A DNA stretch of 50,460 bases, from positions 1 to 50,460 of the forward strand of contig NZ_BAAAFZ010000061.1 of the NCBI RefSeq assembly GCF_039523795.1, written 5' to 3'. Numbering within the stretch: the stretch's first letter is position 1; each line of letters starts with the position of its first letter. Below, one piece after another: positions 30,892 through 39,768 of the stretch. The notes under the pieces are model-generated. The model did not search any database, had not been told where the DNA came from, and saw only the letters and a list, made by a program, of their open reading frames with translations. The position numbers and the translations under genes are program-made. The stretch comes from Craurococcus roseus. GTDB lineage: Bacteria > Pseudomonadota > Alphaproteobacteria > Acetobacterales > Acetobacteraceae.

Positions 30892-31922
30892 GAGCATTTT
30901 GCTTTTACACGGGCTCGTATCCGCAGTTGGCCAGGTAGTTGCGGCACCCGTCGGGCGAGTGGGTGCCGAGCAAGTCGGCGATGGCGGCCCACAAGGCGTC
31001 CTTCGTGCGGGCCGCGGCCCTGCGGAGCAGCGCCTTGAGCTTGGCGAAGGCCTGCTCGACGGGGTTCAGGTCGGGCGAGTAGGGCGGCAGGTAGAGCGGG
31101 CTCGCGCCCGCGGCCTCGATCGCCTCGCTGACGCCCGCCGCCTTGTGGGCGCCGAGGTTGTCCAGCACCACGGCGTCGCCCGGCGCCGGGGCCGGGGCGA
31201 GGACGCGCTCCACGTGGGCGCGGAAGGGGGCCCCGGTCATCGGACCGTCGAGCACGAAGGGCGCCACGAGGCCGCCCTGGCGCAAGCCCGCGACGAAGGC
31301 GGCGGTCTTCCAGTGGCCCCGCGGCGCCGCGTCGACCAAGCGCTCGCCGCGGGGCGCCCAGCCGTGGCGGCGGACCATGTCGGTGCTGGCGCCGGTCTCG
31401 TCGAGGAACACGAAGCGCGATGGGTCCATGTAGCGCCGCCACACCCGCCAGCGGTTTCGGTCCCGCGCCACATCGGGCCGGTCCTGCTCGGCGGCCCTCA
31501 ACGACTTTTTCCGTGCCGCAGCCCCATGCGGACGAGGGCGCGGTGGACGGTCGAGAGCGCGGCGACCTCGACGCCGCGCAGGCGCAACCCGGCCCGCATC
31601 TCGCGCAGCGTGACGCCGCGCCGGACCGCGAGCAGGAACCGCAGGAAGGCCTCGTGCGGCCCGAGCACCGGATCGCGGTGGCCGCCGACCCGGCCGGGCG
31701 CGGCGCTGCCGGTCTCCCGCACGCGGCGCACCGGCTTCACCGCCGCGGACGGGCTCACCGCGAACCGCGCCGCCGCTTGGCGGATCGAACTGCCGCCCTC
31801 CACCGCGGCCACGGTCCGGCCGCGCAAGTCCCCGGACAACGACGCCGCCATGTGACCCCCGCTGCTCACTTCGCGTCAGCGTCGAATCACCGGGGCCGGT
31901 TCCGTGCAAGGGCAAACCGCTC
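30892..31922 (-). mobile_element. IS630-family insertion sequence
   Basis: About 1.03 kb with imperfect 21-bp terminal inverted repeats at 30892-30912 (starts GAGCATTTTGC) and 31902-31922 (reverse strand starts GAGCGGTTTGC). A TA lies outside the right end (31923-31924); the left flank has TC, so the expected TA duplication is not perfect. It holds one transposase gene in two frames. The right end sits inside the 3' end of an hdeD-like gene, which it truncates. Confidence 0.85.
30905..31851 (-). CDS. IS630-family transposase (two frames joined by -1 frameshift)
   Basis: The first frame (31851 to 31498, 117 residues) carries the helix-turn-helix DNA-binding part (SIRQAAARFAVSPSAAV, then RRGVTLREMRAGL). 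The second frame, used from an A5 run at 31506-31510, carries the DDE catalytic part: FLDETGASTDMVRRHGW, VVLDNLGAHKAAG and YSPDLNPVEQAFAKLK. A -1 slip on GGAAAAAG would fuse them, as described for many IS630 elements. All three catalytic acids are present, so the element may be active if the slip is programmed. Confidence 0.88.
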
Positions 31923-32444
31923 TAGCACGAGGAGCACGGCCCAGAAGGCGGTGGCGTAGGCGCCGAGCCACCAGGTCAGCACCACCGCGCCGACGAGCGG
32001 GGGACGACGAGCAGGGCGCCCCAGAGCAGCGATGCGACGCCGCCGAGGCCGAGCCACCAGCACCCTCAGCCGGCCTCGAGCCGGAAGGCGGCGCCGAGCA
32101 TCAAGCCGCCGGTGAGCAGCGCCCAGGCGGCGGTGACGAGCACGAAGCCGAGCACAGCGCCGGCCGGGAACAGGAAGGCGAGCAGCCCCGTGGCGATGTC
32201 GAGCGCCCCTTCCGCCAGCGGCGGTCCCCAGCGCTCGTGGGCGCGGGCCGCACGCGCCGCGGACACGATGCCGAGCACGCCGTCGACGAGGAGGTAGGCC
32301 GGGAACAGAAGCGCGAGAGGACAGGATGGCGGTGCCCGGCCTGATCGGCGCGACCGAGCCGAACAAGACGGCGACGGCGCCGCGCAGCGCGGGTCCGGAG
32401 GCGTTGCGCCTGCTCGGCTGCACGGCCGTCGCGGCGGTCACCAC
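31887..32444 (-). pseudogene. HdeD-like (DUF308) membrane protein, frame-broken and truncated by the IS630 element
   Basis: Starts at a GTG (VTAATAVQPSRRNASGPALR, then GAVAVLFGSVAPIRPGTAIL). A second frame at 32278-32066 continues with VSAARAARAHERWGPPLAEG and ATGLLAFLFPAGAVLGFVLV, typical HdeD helix pairs. The first frame returns for TWWLGAYATAFWAVLLVLER. The last dozen codons lie in the IS630 inverted repeat, so the native C-terminus is lost. The summed length (about 185) fits HdeD, a multi-helix inner-membrane acid-resistance protein. Confidence 0.72.
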
Positions 32445-32628
32445 CGCGGCGGCGGTCGCGGCGACGCGAGACAGGCTGCGCCCACCTCCGGGAGAAGCCG
32501 CTTCGAGGGATCCCGATATGGCATGCCTGCCTCTCGCCAAGGCGTCGGCTGACGCGGCGCGGCCGCGAGTTCCGCTGCCCCGATCGCCATCGAGGCCGAG
32601 GCGCGACGCGGTGCCGAGTGACCTGATA

Positions 32629-33775
32629 AGAGGTGTGCGCGCGTGTGTTTGGACGCGCGCCGACAACGCTGACTCGCTGGCCGTGTGAGCGGCGGAGGTC
32701 GGTTTGGCACGGCGGCGGATCGGGCAGGAAGACCTCGTCGCGCGACCGGGGCCGCGTGCGGCGTCGTCGCTGGCGGAACTCGCCGCTCTGCTCGATTGGG
32801 GCGAGATCGGCCGCGCCCTGGTGGGCGTCTCGGCGGCGGCGAAAGACGAGCCGGGTTGGCCGCCGGCGCTCTTCCGCGGCCTGCTGCTGGCGGACCTGGC
32901 ACAACCTGTCCGACATCAAGCTCGCCGAGGCGCCGGACGACCGCGCCAGCTTCCGCCGGTTCTGCGGCTTCGCCGCCCACGAGCCCACGCCCGAGCGCAC
33001 CGCCTTCGTCCGGTTCCGCCGCGAGCTGGTCGCCCGCGGCCTGGACCGGGCGCTGTTCGAGGCGGCCGCGCGCCGGCTCGAGGCCAAGGGCGTCGTGGTG
33101 CGGGACGGGCACGCTGGTGGACGCGACCCTGGTCCCGTCGGCCAGCATTCGCGCCGACGACGAGGCGCGCTGGGCTGGCCACCGCCGGCGCAAGCCCGTG
33201 CACGGCTACAAGGCGCACGTGGCCACCGACGCGGGCGCCAGCCTGATCCGCGGCGTCGAGCCACCACCGCGAACATCCACGACGCGGCGATGCTGGAGCG
33301 GGTCCTGCCGCCGGAGCCGTGCGAGGTCTACGGCGACGGCGCCTTCACGGGCGGGGCGGCCGAGCGGCTGATCATCGGCCGCGGCGGCACGCCGCGCACG
33401 GTGTGGACCGGCATCCGGGGCCGGGCCCGGATGCGCTGGCGCGGCTCGAGGCGCACAACGCCGCCGTGCGGCGGGTCCTCTGCCGCATCGAGAAGGCGTT
33501 CGGCACCTGGAAGCGCAGCTACGGCCTGCGGCGGATGCGCTGGATAGGGCTGGCCAAGGCGGGACTGCAGGTCAGGCTCGCCGCGATGGCCTACAACCTG
33601 CGGCGCACGGTCACCCTGCTGCACGGCGCGGCGGCCTGACGCGGGGCGAGGCCGCTCGCATCGCGCCCGGCACGCCGCAGCAAGGCGAAATCGGCACGCG
33701 TTGACGCATTCAGCGGCTTCAGAAGCGCTGAAGGACGGCACAGGCGCCCTCATTCGCGGATCCGCGCACACCTCT
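32629..33775 (+). mobile_element. IS5-family insertion sequence (degenerate)
   Basis: About 1.15 kb bounded by a 13-bp perfect inverted repeat: AGAGGTGTGCGCG at 32629-32641 and its complement at 33763-33775. It encloses a transposase gene in several broken frames. No clear target duplication is visible. The right end touches the stop codon (33775-33777) of the monooxygenase gene. Confidence 0.75.
32704..33639 (+). pseudogene. IS5-family transposase, at least four frame breaks
   Basis: The product is legible piecewise: MARRRIGQEDLVARPGPR start, then WHNLSDIKLAEAPDDRASF and RRFCGFAAHEPTPERTAFVR. Next come GTLVDATLVPSASIRAD (DDE first Asp), HGYKAHVATDAGASLIRGVE, TANIHDAAMLERVL, YGDGAFTGG (second Asp) and IEKAFGTWKRSYGLRRMRW (Glu region). 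Frame changes occur near 32900, 33110, 33260 and 33425. With so many breaks no full transposase can be made unless they are sequencing errors. Confidence 0.85.
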
Positions 33776-35724
33776 CATGACACTCTCGGGCTCCGGACCC
33801 TAGCGTCGATCAGGAACCCGGCGAAGAAGTCCGCCAGTGCCTCGTGGCCGTGGAGCGGGAGCACGTGCGAGACGTGCTGGTCCGGGCGGACGACGACCAT
33901 GCAGCCCGCCCCGCGATCCACCACCCGCAGATCGAAGATGTCCCCGGCCTTTGGGTCGGCGCAGAACATCTTCTCGTAGTCGACCAGGCCGAACTTGCCC
34001 TTTTTCGGGAGCAGCACCGACGGCATCTCGTCCACAGCCAAGTCGCGATGCCCCTGCTGGAAGATGGCGCGTACGTCGATCACAGAGTCGGGGTCCGTAC
34101 CCGCCGGCGTGAAGCGTCTGATCGGAGACGCGTCCGACCCCAGGAACTCGCACAGCTCCCGGAAGTGGGAGTGCCTGCCCGTCGGGTCGCTCCGGTCGGC
34201 GAAGACGTAGACGCGCCAGGCGCCATCCGCCCGGGCGACGTGGCCGAGGTGGACCGGCTTGGCGTCGGCCAGCCGGACGGCCGGGGCGGAGTGGAAGCGC
34301 ATCCCGACCGGGTAGCCCTCCGCGAGGTGCTGGAACGCCGCTTCGGCGGTGATCATCGACGGGCCGTATTTGGTCGCGACCCCGGCGGTGAAGCGGCCTT
34401 GCTTGATAAAGTACCGCTGGAATTCCTCGGGGTCGACACCCTCTCCGCCGGCGCTGCCGGACTCGGTCGGATGGGCGCTGAACATCTTGGCGAACTCACG
34501 ATCGAAATCGATGAGCTCCTCCGCGATCTTCTGGCGCTCCTCCGAGTAGGTGTGCAGGAGTTCCGGCCTGGCCGTCCCCCGCAGGACGGCGCCCAGTTTC
34601 CAGCCCAGGTTCCAGGTGTCGTGCATGGACACGTTCATGCCTTGGCCGGCCTTGGCGCTGTGCGTGTGGCAGGCATCGCCGGCGATGAACACACGCGGCA
34701 GACGGGTGGCCGTCTCCGCCGCCGGCACGTCGTCGAACTTGTCGCACAGCCGCTGGCCGATCTCGTACACCGACCACCACCCGACGTCCTTCACCTCGAC
34801 GGTGTACGGGGCCAGGATCCGGTTCGCGACCGCGGCCAGCTTCTCGGGGGTGACGCTCCGGTTCTCGAGCATCTCCCTGTCGCGCGCGTTGTCCAACTCG
34901 ATGTAGAACCGGGCCAAGTACCCGCCTTCGCGCGGAATGATGAGGATGTTGCCCTGGTTCGCGGAGTGGATGGCGCACTTGAGCCGGATGTCCGGAAAGT
35001 CGGTGACGGCCAAGGCGTCGAGGACGCCCCAGGACTGGTTCATCGGATCGCCGCGCAGCTCACGGCCGATCGCCGCCCGGGTGCCGCTGCGCGAACCGTC
35101 GCAACCGACGACGTACTTCGCCCGGATCGTCGAGGTTTCGCCGGTTCCCTCGAGGCCCTTGAGGTGCCGCAAGGTCACTGTCACCGGGTAGTCCGAAGAG
35201 CCGCTGGTGTCGATCCGGATGCCGCTGGTGTGGAGGCCGTAGAACGGCCGCAGCTTGCTGGCCGATCGCTCCATGTGGTCCAAGAGGTAGTCGAGCATGC
35301 GCGCTTGGTTGACGATCACGTGAGGCATTTCCGACAGGCCGTCCTCGACGTCCTGGATGCGCCCCGTGCGCGCGATCCGGGTCCGGTCTTGCGGGTCCGG
35401 CCGCCAGAAGGCGACCTCGTTGACCCAATAGCCCTCGTTCACCAGGCGGTCCGCCAAGCCGAACGCCTCGAACAGCTCCACCGTGCGGCAGGCGACGCCG
35501 TCGGCTTGGCCGACCTCGAGCGGGCCGTCCTTGCGGTCGATGACAACCGTCCTGATGTCGGGGAAGTTGGCCATCTGCGCGGCCAGCACGAGACCGGCCG
35601 GGCCGCAGCCGATGATCAGGACATCGGCTTCCTCAGGGAGGCCTCCCGGCCGCTCTGCGACGGACGGGTGCGGGTCCTCGACGAGCGGGTCGCCGGGCTT
35701 GTAGCCGTTCAGATAGAATTGCAT
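33775..35724 (-). CDS. FAD-dependent aromatic monooxygenase (3-hydroxybenzoate 4-monooxygenase / phenol 2-monooxygenase type)
   Basis: 649 residues, close to 3-hydroxybenzoate 4-monooxygenase MobA in length. The N-terminal Rossmann motif is LIIGCGPAGLVLAAQM (about 36-51), the DG motif is VVGCDGSRSGTRAAIGRE and the GD motif is VFIAGDACHTHSAKAGQGMN. A C-terminal thioredoxin-like domain (from about 460) is typical of the phenol hydroxylase group. It adds one hydroxyl to a hydroxylated aromatic ring using NADPH and oxygen. The operon partners (aromatic-acid transporter, UspA) fit an aromatic acid as substrate. The stop codon abuts an IS5 end, so the last residues (RVRSPRVS) may not be original. 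Confidence 0.87.
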   Translation of the reverse strand: MQFYLNGYKPGDPLVEDPHPSVAERPGGLPEEADVLIIGCGPAGLVLAAQMANFPDIRTVVIDRKDGPLEVGQADGVACRTVELFEAFGLADRLVNEGYWVNEVAFWRPDPQDRTRIARTGRIQDVEDGLSEMPHVIVNQARMLDYLLDHMERSASKLRPFYGLHTSGIRIDTSGSSDYPVTVTLRHLKGLEGTGETSTIRAKYVVGCDGSRSGTRAAIGRELRGDPMNQSWGVLDALAVTDFPDIRLKCAIHSANQGNILIIPREGGYLARFYIELDNARDREMLENRSVTPEKLAAVANRILAPYTVEVKDVGWWSVYEIGQRLCDKFDDVPAAETATRLPRVFIAGDACHTHSAKAGQGMNVSMHDTWNLGWKLGAVLRGTARPELLHTYSEERQKIAEELIDFDREFAKMFSAHPTESGSAGGEGVDPEEFQRYFIKQGRFTAGVATKYGPSMITAEAAFQHLAEGYPVGMRFHSAPAVRLADAKPVHLGHVARADGAWRVYVFADRSDPTGRHSHFRELCEFLGSDASPIRRFTPAGTDPDSVIDVRAIFQQGHRDLAVDEMPSVLLPKKGKFGLVDYEKMFCADPKAGDIFDLRVVDRGAGCMVVVRPDQHVSHVLPLHGHEALADFFAGFLIDARVRSPRVS

Positions 35725-35727
35725 CGT

Positions 35728-36204
35728 TCACTCCCCTCCGGACGCTTGCGGTGGCCGCGCCAACAGGATCGAGCAGGGCGGATGCCGCCGGATCACCCGC
35801 TCCGCGACGCTGGACCGGAACAGGTTCCCCGCGCCGCGATGGTGCTGGTGACCGAGCACGATGAGGTCGACGTTGCGCTCCCCTGCGCGCTGCAGGATGA
35901 CCTCGGCCATGTCATGCTCGGTCGCGCTCAGCATCTCGCCGTGCGCGTCGACTCCTGCCGCCGCCAGGTTGTCGACCAGCCGCTGCACCGCCTGCCGGTC
36001 CGCCGCCTCCGCGTCGTCGTCCGCCGACAGCACGCCGAAGTGCGACCCCGCGATGATGTCGCCCGGCACGATGTGGGCGCGCGCGAAGTGCAGCACATAC
36101 ACGGTCGCGCCGGTCAGGCGGCCGATCTGCTCGGTTCTGGCCACGGCGGAGCGGTTCTCCTCGGCGGGCGTCGCGTCGATCGCTAAGAGAATGCGCCTAT
36201 ACAT
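35728..36204 (-). CDS. Universal stress protein (single UspA domain)
   Basis: 158 residues. Opens MYRRILLAIDATPAEEN and ends VLGHQHHRGAGNLFRSSVAERVIRR followed by a CSILLA strand. The ATP motif G-x2-G-x9-G-(S/T) is incomplete (GHQH, RSS), so it may not bind ATP. It sits between the transporter (14 nt) and the monooxygenase (3 nt) in a tight operon, which suggests a role linked to aromatic catabolism or the stress it brings. Confidence 0.92.
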   Translation of the reverse strand: MYRRILLAIDATPAEENRSAVARTEQIGRLTGATVYVLHFARAHIVPGDIIAGSHFGVLSADDDAEAADRQAVQRLVDNLAAAGVDAHGEMLSATEHDMAEVILQRAGERNVDLIVLGHQHHRGAGNLFRSSVAERVIRRHPPCSILLARPPQASGGE

Positions 36205-36218
36205 CTCGGCCCCCGTCG

Positions 36219-37607
36219 TCAGGACGTTCTGCCGGGTTCGGCGGGTATGGCAGGCATGGCGGGCGTCGGCTCGATGACTGTGGAACGCAGCTCCCGCGGG
36301 CGCCGAACCGGCACAAGCAGCGTCAGCAGCAGACCCAGCAGCGCCAACCCAGCCAGTACGTAGAAAATCAAATCGAGCGCGAAGCCCGCGCCGACCAGGA
36401 AGCCTCCGAGCAGCGGTCCCCCGACGCCGCCGAGGCGGCCGAAGCCGGCGCACCAAGCCACCCCCGCGCCCCGGACATTCGTCCGATAGTAGTTGGCCAC
36501 AAAGCCATAGATCAGTGTCTGAGTGCCGCTGGTGCCCAGCCCGGCGACCGCGACGATGAGCAGCAGGGTGCCGAGAGGGGCCGTCAGCGTGAGCAGCGCG
36601 ATAGCCACGGCCCCGGTCAGGAAAGCCCCGGCGACGACCGGCTTGGGGCCTAGGCGGTCGGCGAGGCGGGAACCCGCCACCGCACCGAGGATCGCGCCGC
36701 CGTTCAGCACCAGCAGGAATGAGAGCGACCCTTTGGCGTTGAACCCGGCCCGCAGCATGAGCTCGGGGAGCCAAGTGTTCAGGGAATAGACCAGCACCAG
36801 GCCGGTCGCGCTCATCAGTCCGAGCACGATCGTGGGAAACAGATAGCCCGGGCCGAACAGCCCGGCGAAGCCGGCCCGGCCCCCGCCCACAGGCGCCGCC
36901 GCCCCCGCCGTGCCAAGGGCTTTGGGCAACCCCTCGGGCATCGGAACACCGGTCCTGATGGAGATGGCGCGCGCCTCTTCGAAGCGCCCGCGGGAGGCCA
37001 GCCAAGCCACGGACTCCGGCATCCGGACGATGGCGAGCGGGAACAGCGTGACCAGCGGCAGCGCCCCGATCCAGAACATCCCGCGCCAGCCGATCGCGTC
37101 GAGCAGGATGATGGCCAGCAGCGCCGCCAACAGGCTGCCGATCGGCACCCCGGAATAGGTGATCGCGTTGACCAAGTTCTTCTTTCCCGGGGGCGCGTAC
37201 TCGGAAACGAGGGCCCCGGTCGTGGCGACCAGGGCGCCGACGCCGAGGCCGGTGATGAACCGCATCAGTCCGAACGTCGCCGTGGAGTGCGTCAGCGCGG
37301 TGACGCCCATGCCGACCGAGAACCAGGCGTAGGCCGTGAGCATCACCTTGCGCCGGCCGAGGATGTCGCCGACCGAGCCGGCGAGCAGGGCGCCGACCAA
37401 AACGCCGAACAGCGCGTAGCTGCCGAGCGCCCCGGCGATCTCCGGCGTGACCGCCCCCAGTTCGTTCGGGTTGCGCAGGAAGGTCGAGACAACGGCGCCG
37501 TAGACGACCACGTCGTAGCCGTCGAAAACCAGCCCAAGGGTGGCAAGACCGACGACCCACAGCACCGTGCGGCGTCGCTTGGCTTCCAGTTCGCTGTCCG
37601 GCGTCAT
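36219..37607 (-). CDS. Aromatic acid:H+ symporter (AAHS family, MFS)
   Basis: 462 residues with 12 membrane helices. The TM1 charged motif is FDGYDVVVYG (about 28-37), characteristic of AAHS carriers such as PcaK and GenK. The loop 2-3 motif is GSVGDILGRRK and its counterpart in the second half is GSRLADRLGPKP. It takes up aromatic acids (hydroxybenzoates, gentisate, protocatechuate) with protons. GGGAGGAG precedes the ATG. It is the first gene of the three-gene operon, and a dyad upstream may be its operator. Confidence 0.93.
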   Translation of the reverse strand: MTPDSELEAKRRRTVLWVVGLATLGLVFDGYDVVVYGAVVSTFLRNPNELGAVTPEIAGALGSYALFGVLVGALLAGSVGDILGRRKVMLTAYAWFSVGMGVTALTHSTATFGLMRFITGLGVGALVATTGALVSEYAPPGKKNLVNAITYSGVPIGSLLAALLAIILLDAIGWRGMFWIGALPLVTLFPLAIVRMPESVAWLASRGRFEEARAISIRTGVPMPEGLPKALGTAGAAAPVGGGRAGFAGLFGPGYLFPTIVLGLMSATGLVLVYSLNTWLPELMLRAGFNAKGSLSFLLVLNGGAILGAVAGSRLADRLGPKPVVAGAFLTGAVAIALLTLTAPLGTLLLIVAVAGLGTSGTQTLIYGFVANYYRTNVRGAGVAWCAGFGRLGGVGGPLLGGFLVGAGFALDLIFYVLAGLALLGLLLTLLVPVRRPRELRSTVIEPTPAMPAIPAEPGRTS

Positions 37608-37668
37608 CGCAACTCCTCCCATCGTCCTTCGAACGCACGGGCTGTCGCTTCCGGTATGCCGTTCGGTC

Positions 37669-37688
37669 GGGTGTTCCACGGAACGACC
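37669..37688. promoter_or_regulatory. Candidate operator dyad upstream of the AAHS transporter
   Basis: GTTCC and GGAAC form a perfect inverted repeat with a 2-nt spacer at 37673-37684. GG and CC two bases further out extend the symmetry. It lies 66-80 nt upstream of the transporter start, a position that suits a regulator-binding site. No regulator gene adjoins it. Confidence 0.35.
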
Positions 37689-37800
37689 CGTTTGGCGTGA
37701 GTTCAGCCTCCGTCCTGTGTCGTCGGGGTGGACGGCCTCTGCGGCATCGGATGTGCCGAGCTTTAGTTGTTGCGGGCCGAACCGTAGGAGCCGTCCGGAG

Positions 37801-37905
37801 GTGGAGCTTACGCGCATCGGTGTGGACACGTCCAAGATGGTCTGTTCGCAAGGGGCGAATTCTGCCTGCCTCGACGAAGCGAGTTGGCTCCGCATCGGCG
37901 CCTAG
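37801..37905 (+). pseudogene. Possible IS110-type transposase remnant
   Basis: The 34 codons from GTG 37801 read MELTRIGVDTSKMVCSQG (GTG read as Met) and end at a TAG. IS110-family transposases begin with a similar (I/V)-G-(I/V)-D-x-(S/A)-K-x-V-F stretch holding the first catalytic Asp. Nothing further can be followed with confidence, so this is a weak call. Confidence 0.35.
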
Positions 37906-37948
37906 GGGTGTTGGGGCTGACCGCCCGCTGCCCGAGGCTGGCCGCACG

Positions 37949-38185
37949 TCACGGGAGGCTCAGCGCACTCCCCGTGAGGGAGCCGACCTCAGGATCCTTC
38001 TCCGCCGAGTGGAGCTGAGTCGTGCCGTCAGCTACGAAGGCCACCTTCCCGGCGCAGCCGCCGGCAGTCACCTGCGCAGCGCCGACCGCCGGCTCCGGTT
38101 CGAGGTCAAGCACGGAGCGGTAGAACACGTCCATTACCGGCACGTCGGTCGAGCAAAATTCCACTTGGTGGAGCTTGATCCTCAC
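37949..38185 (-). pseudogene. VOC/glyoxalase-family fragment
   Basis: 78 residues from a GTG: MRIKLHQVEFCSTDVPVMDV, then FYRSVLDLEPEP, is the beta-alpha start of a vicinal-oxygen-chelate protein with the first metal ligand (His6). VAFVADGTTQLHSAEKDPEV follows, then the frame ends. VOC monomers are about 130 residues, so the second half with the remaining ligands is missing and the gene is probably truncated or frameshifted. Confidence 0.65.
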
Positions 38186-38425
38186 GGCAGTGCCGCCCCT
38201 GTCCTTCTTGGGCCGCCTCGGAAAGGCGCTATCGGCGCCAAGAGGGTGGTCGATTCGGCGTCCCCCCGCGTCGGCCTCCGTGCCAGGAAAGCCGCCGGCT
38301 CCCGAGATGGCGCGCCGCGCCCGGCGCCTTGCTGCCCTCGTCCGCCTGGACGGCTCCGGTCGAGGCCGGGGAGCAAGGCTCCACCTCGGACGCCTGCTCG
38401 CGCGGGTCGCGCTGCACCCGGCAGG

Positions 38426-38860
38426 CTAATGCCCCGGCGGGTCGCAGGCCTTGGTGCGCATGTCACCGGGCACCGAGATCTCGAGGATCTCGACGTCGTC
38501 CGAGGTCGCAATCTCGTTGTGCTTCATGCCGCCCGGTATGAGGATGGCGTCGCCGGGCACGGAGCGGGTCCGGGTCCCGTCCTCGAACTCCAGCTCGAGC
38601 CAGCCTCGCAGCACATAGATGAACTGGGCCTCGCAGAGGTGTTGGTGCCAGCCCGTCGGTTCCGTCATGCCGCTGATGGCGGACATCACCTGGGCGCGCA
38701 TCCGGCCGCCGGTCGCGGCGGAGACGCCGAGGTCGCGGTACTTGAAGAAGACGCGCCGCCCCGGCACGAACGGCGTGTTGTCCTTGGTCGCGACGGACAA
38801 CCTCACAGGCGCGCGCGCCTTGTCGGAACCTTGGTGGGAAGTGGTCGAGGATTCGTCCAT
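38426..38860 (-). CDS. Cupin-domain protein
   Basis: 144 residues. The cupin barrel is at about 45-135, with motif 1 TGWHQHLCEAQFIYVLRGWL (His-x-His, Glu) and motif 2 PGDAILIPGGMKHNEIATSD (final His). Metal ligands of both motifs are present. Small cupins in catabolic operons act as dioxygenases, isomerases or sensors; which applies here is open. It is the last gene of the long operon that starts with badH, 59 nt after the SDR. Confidence 0.88.
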   Translation of the reverse strand: MDESSTTSHQGSDKARAPVRLSVATKDNTPFVPGRRVFFKYRDLGVSAATGGRMRAQVMSAISGMTEPTGWHQHLCEAQFIYVLRGWLELEFEDGTRTRSVPGDAILIPGGMKHNEIATSDDVEILEISVPGDMRTKACDPPGH

Positions 38861-38919
38861 GTCTGCCTCCTGCCGTGTGAAGTGGGGCGGCCGCGATCCG
38901 CGTCGCGGCCGTCTTCCGC

Positions 38920-39675
38920 TCAGGCGATGGTCACGCCGCTGTCCACCGGTAGGATGCAGCCGGTGGTGATGCGGGCCTCGTCCGAGGCCAGGTAAAGGGC
39001 GGCATAGGCGACGTCCAGCGGCTCGCCGAGGCCGAGCAGGTGCATGTCCGCGATCTTCTGCATCGCGGCGTTGCCCGCCACCAGCGCGGTGACGCGTTCG
39101 GTCTTGGTCACCGACGGCGCGAGGGCGTTCACCCGCACCCGCCGCGGCGCGAACTCCACGGCGAGGGAGCGGGTCAGGGAGGCGACGCCGCCCTTGGCCG
39201 CGGTGTAGCAGTCCCGCCCCGGGAACCCCATCAGCGCCACGTTCGACGCCATGTTGATGACGGAGCCTCCGCCTGAGCGGATGATCTCGGGGATGCCGAA
39301 GCGGCAACCGAGGAAGGTGCCGAACAGGTCCAGCTTCACCGCGCGCCAGAACTCCTCGATCGGCGCATCGACGACGTTGGAGTCCCGGGCGGTCGAGCCG
39401 CCGGCGTTGTTGTGCAGCACGTCCAGCCGCCCGAACCGATCCACGGTCCGCCGGATCGCCGCATGAAGGCTGTCGGGATCCGTCACGTCGGTGCGCAGCG
39501 CGATCGCCTGGCCCCCGGCCTGGGCGATGCGGTGCGCCGTCTCCTCCGCGGCGGCGCCCGCGATGTCGGCAACGGCGACGCGCGCGCCCTCCCGCGCGAA
39601 GAGTTCCGCCGCGCAGCGGCCGATGCCGGTGCCGGCACCGGTGATGAAGGCCACTTTGCCGGCGAGTCTTACCAT
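38920..39675 (-). CDS. Short-chain dehydrogenase/reductase
   Basis: 251 residues from ATG 39675 (a TTG three codons earlier overlaps the AGAGG site). Motifs: TGAGTGIG (about 11-18), HNNAG, and NMASNVALMGF with CYTAAKGG, giving Ser, Tyr and Lys of the active site. Asp in VADIAG after strand 2 favours NAD. Its place in the operon suggests oxidation of a hydroxyacyl or ring-hydroxyl intermediate, but the sequence does not fix the substrate. Confidence 0.92.
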   Translation of the reverse strand: MVRLAGKVAFITGAGTGIGRCAAELFAREGARVAVADIAGAAAEETAHRIAQAGGQAIALRTDVTDPDSLHAAIRRTVDRFGRLDVLHNNAGGSTARDSNVVDAPIEEFWRAVKLDLFGTFLGCRFGIPEIIRSGGGSVINMASNVALMGFPGRDCYTAAKGGVASLTRSLAVEFAPRRVRVNALAPSVTKTERVTALVAGNAAMQKIADMHLLGLGEPLDVAYAALYLASDEARITTGCILPVDSGVTIA

Positions 39676-39768
39676 GATGTCCAATCCTCTTCTCTTGCCG
39701 AACCTTCGCTAGGAGTCGTCCTGCCGGGCGGCCGAGCCTGACCCGCCAGCCGCGGCCGTGCCGCCGCG

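Larger units (their letters stand above)
37608..37948. other. Intergenic stretch upstream of the aromatic-acid operon
   Basis: Contains the promoter region of the transporter operon, a dyad (37669-37688) and a probable short transposase remnant (37801-37905). Otherwise no gene is seen. Confidence 0.5.

Noticed and set aside
33844..36186. A 780-codon plus-strand frame across the monooxygenase and UspA genes
   Set aside because: Antisense shadow. The minus-strand products have clear motifs and ribosome-binding sites.
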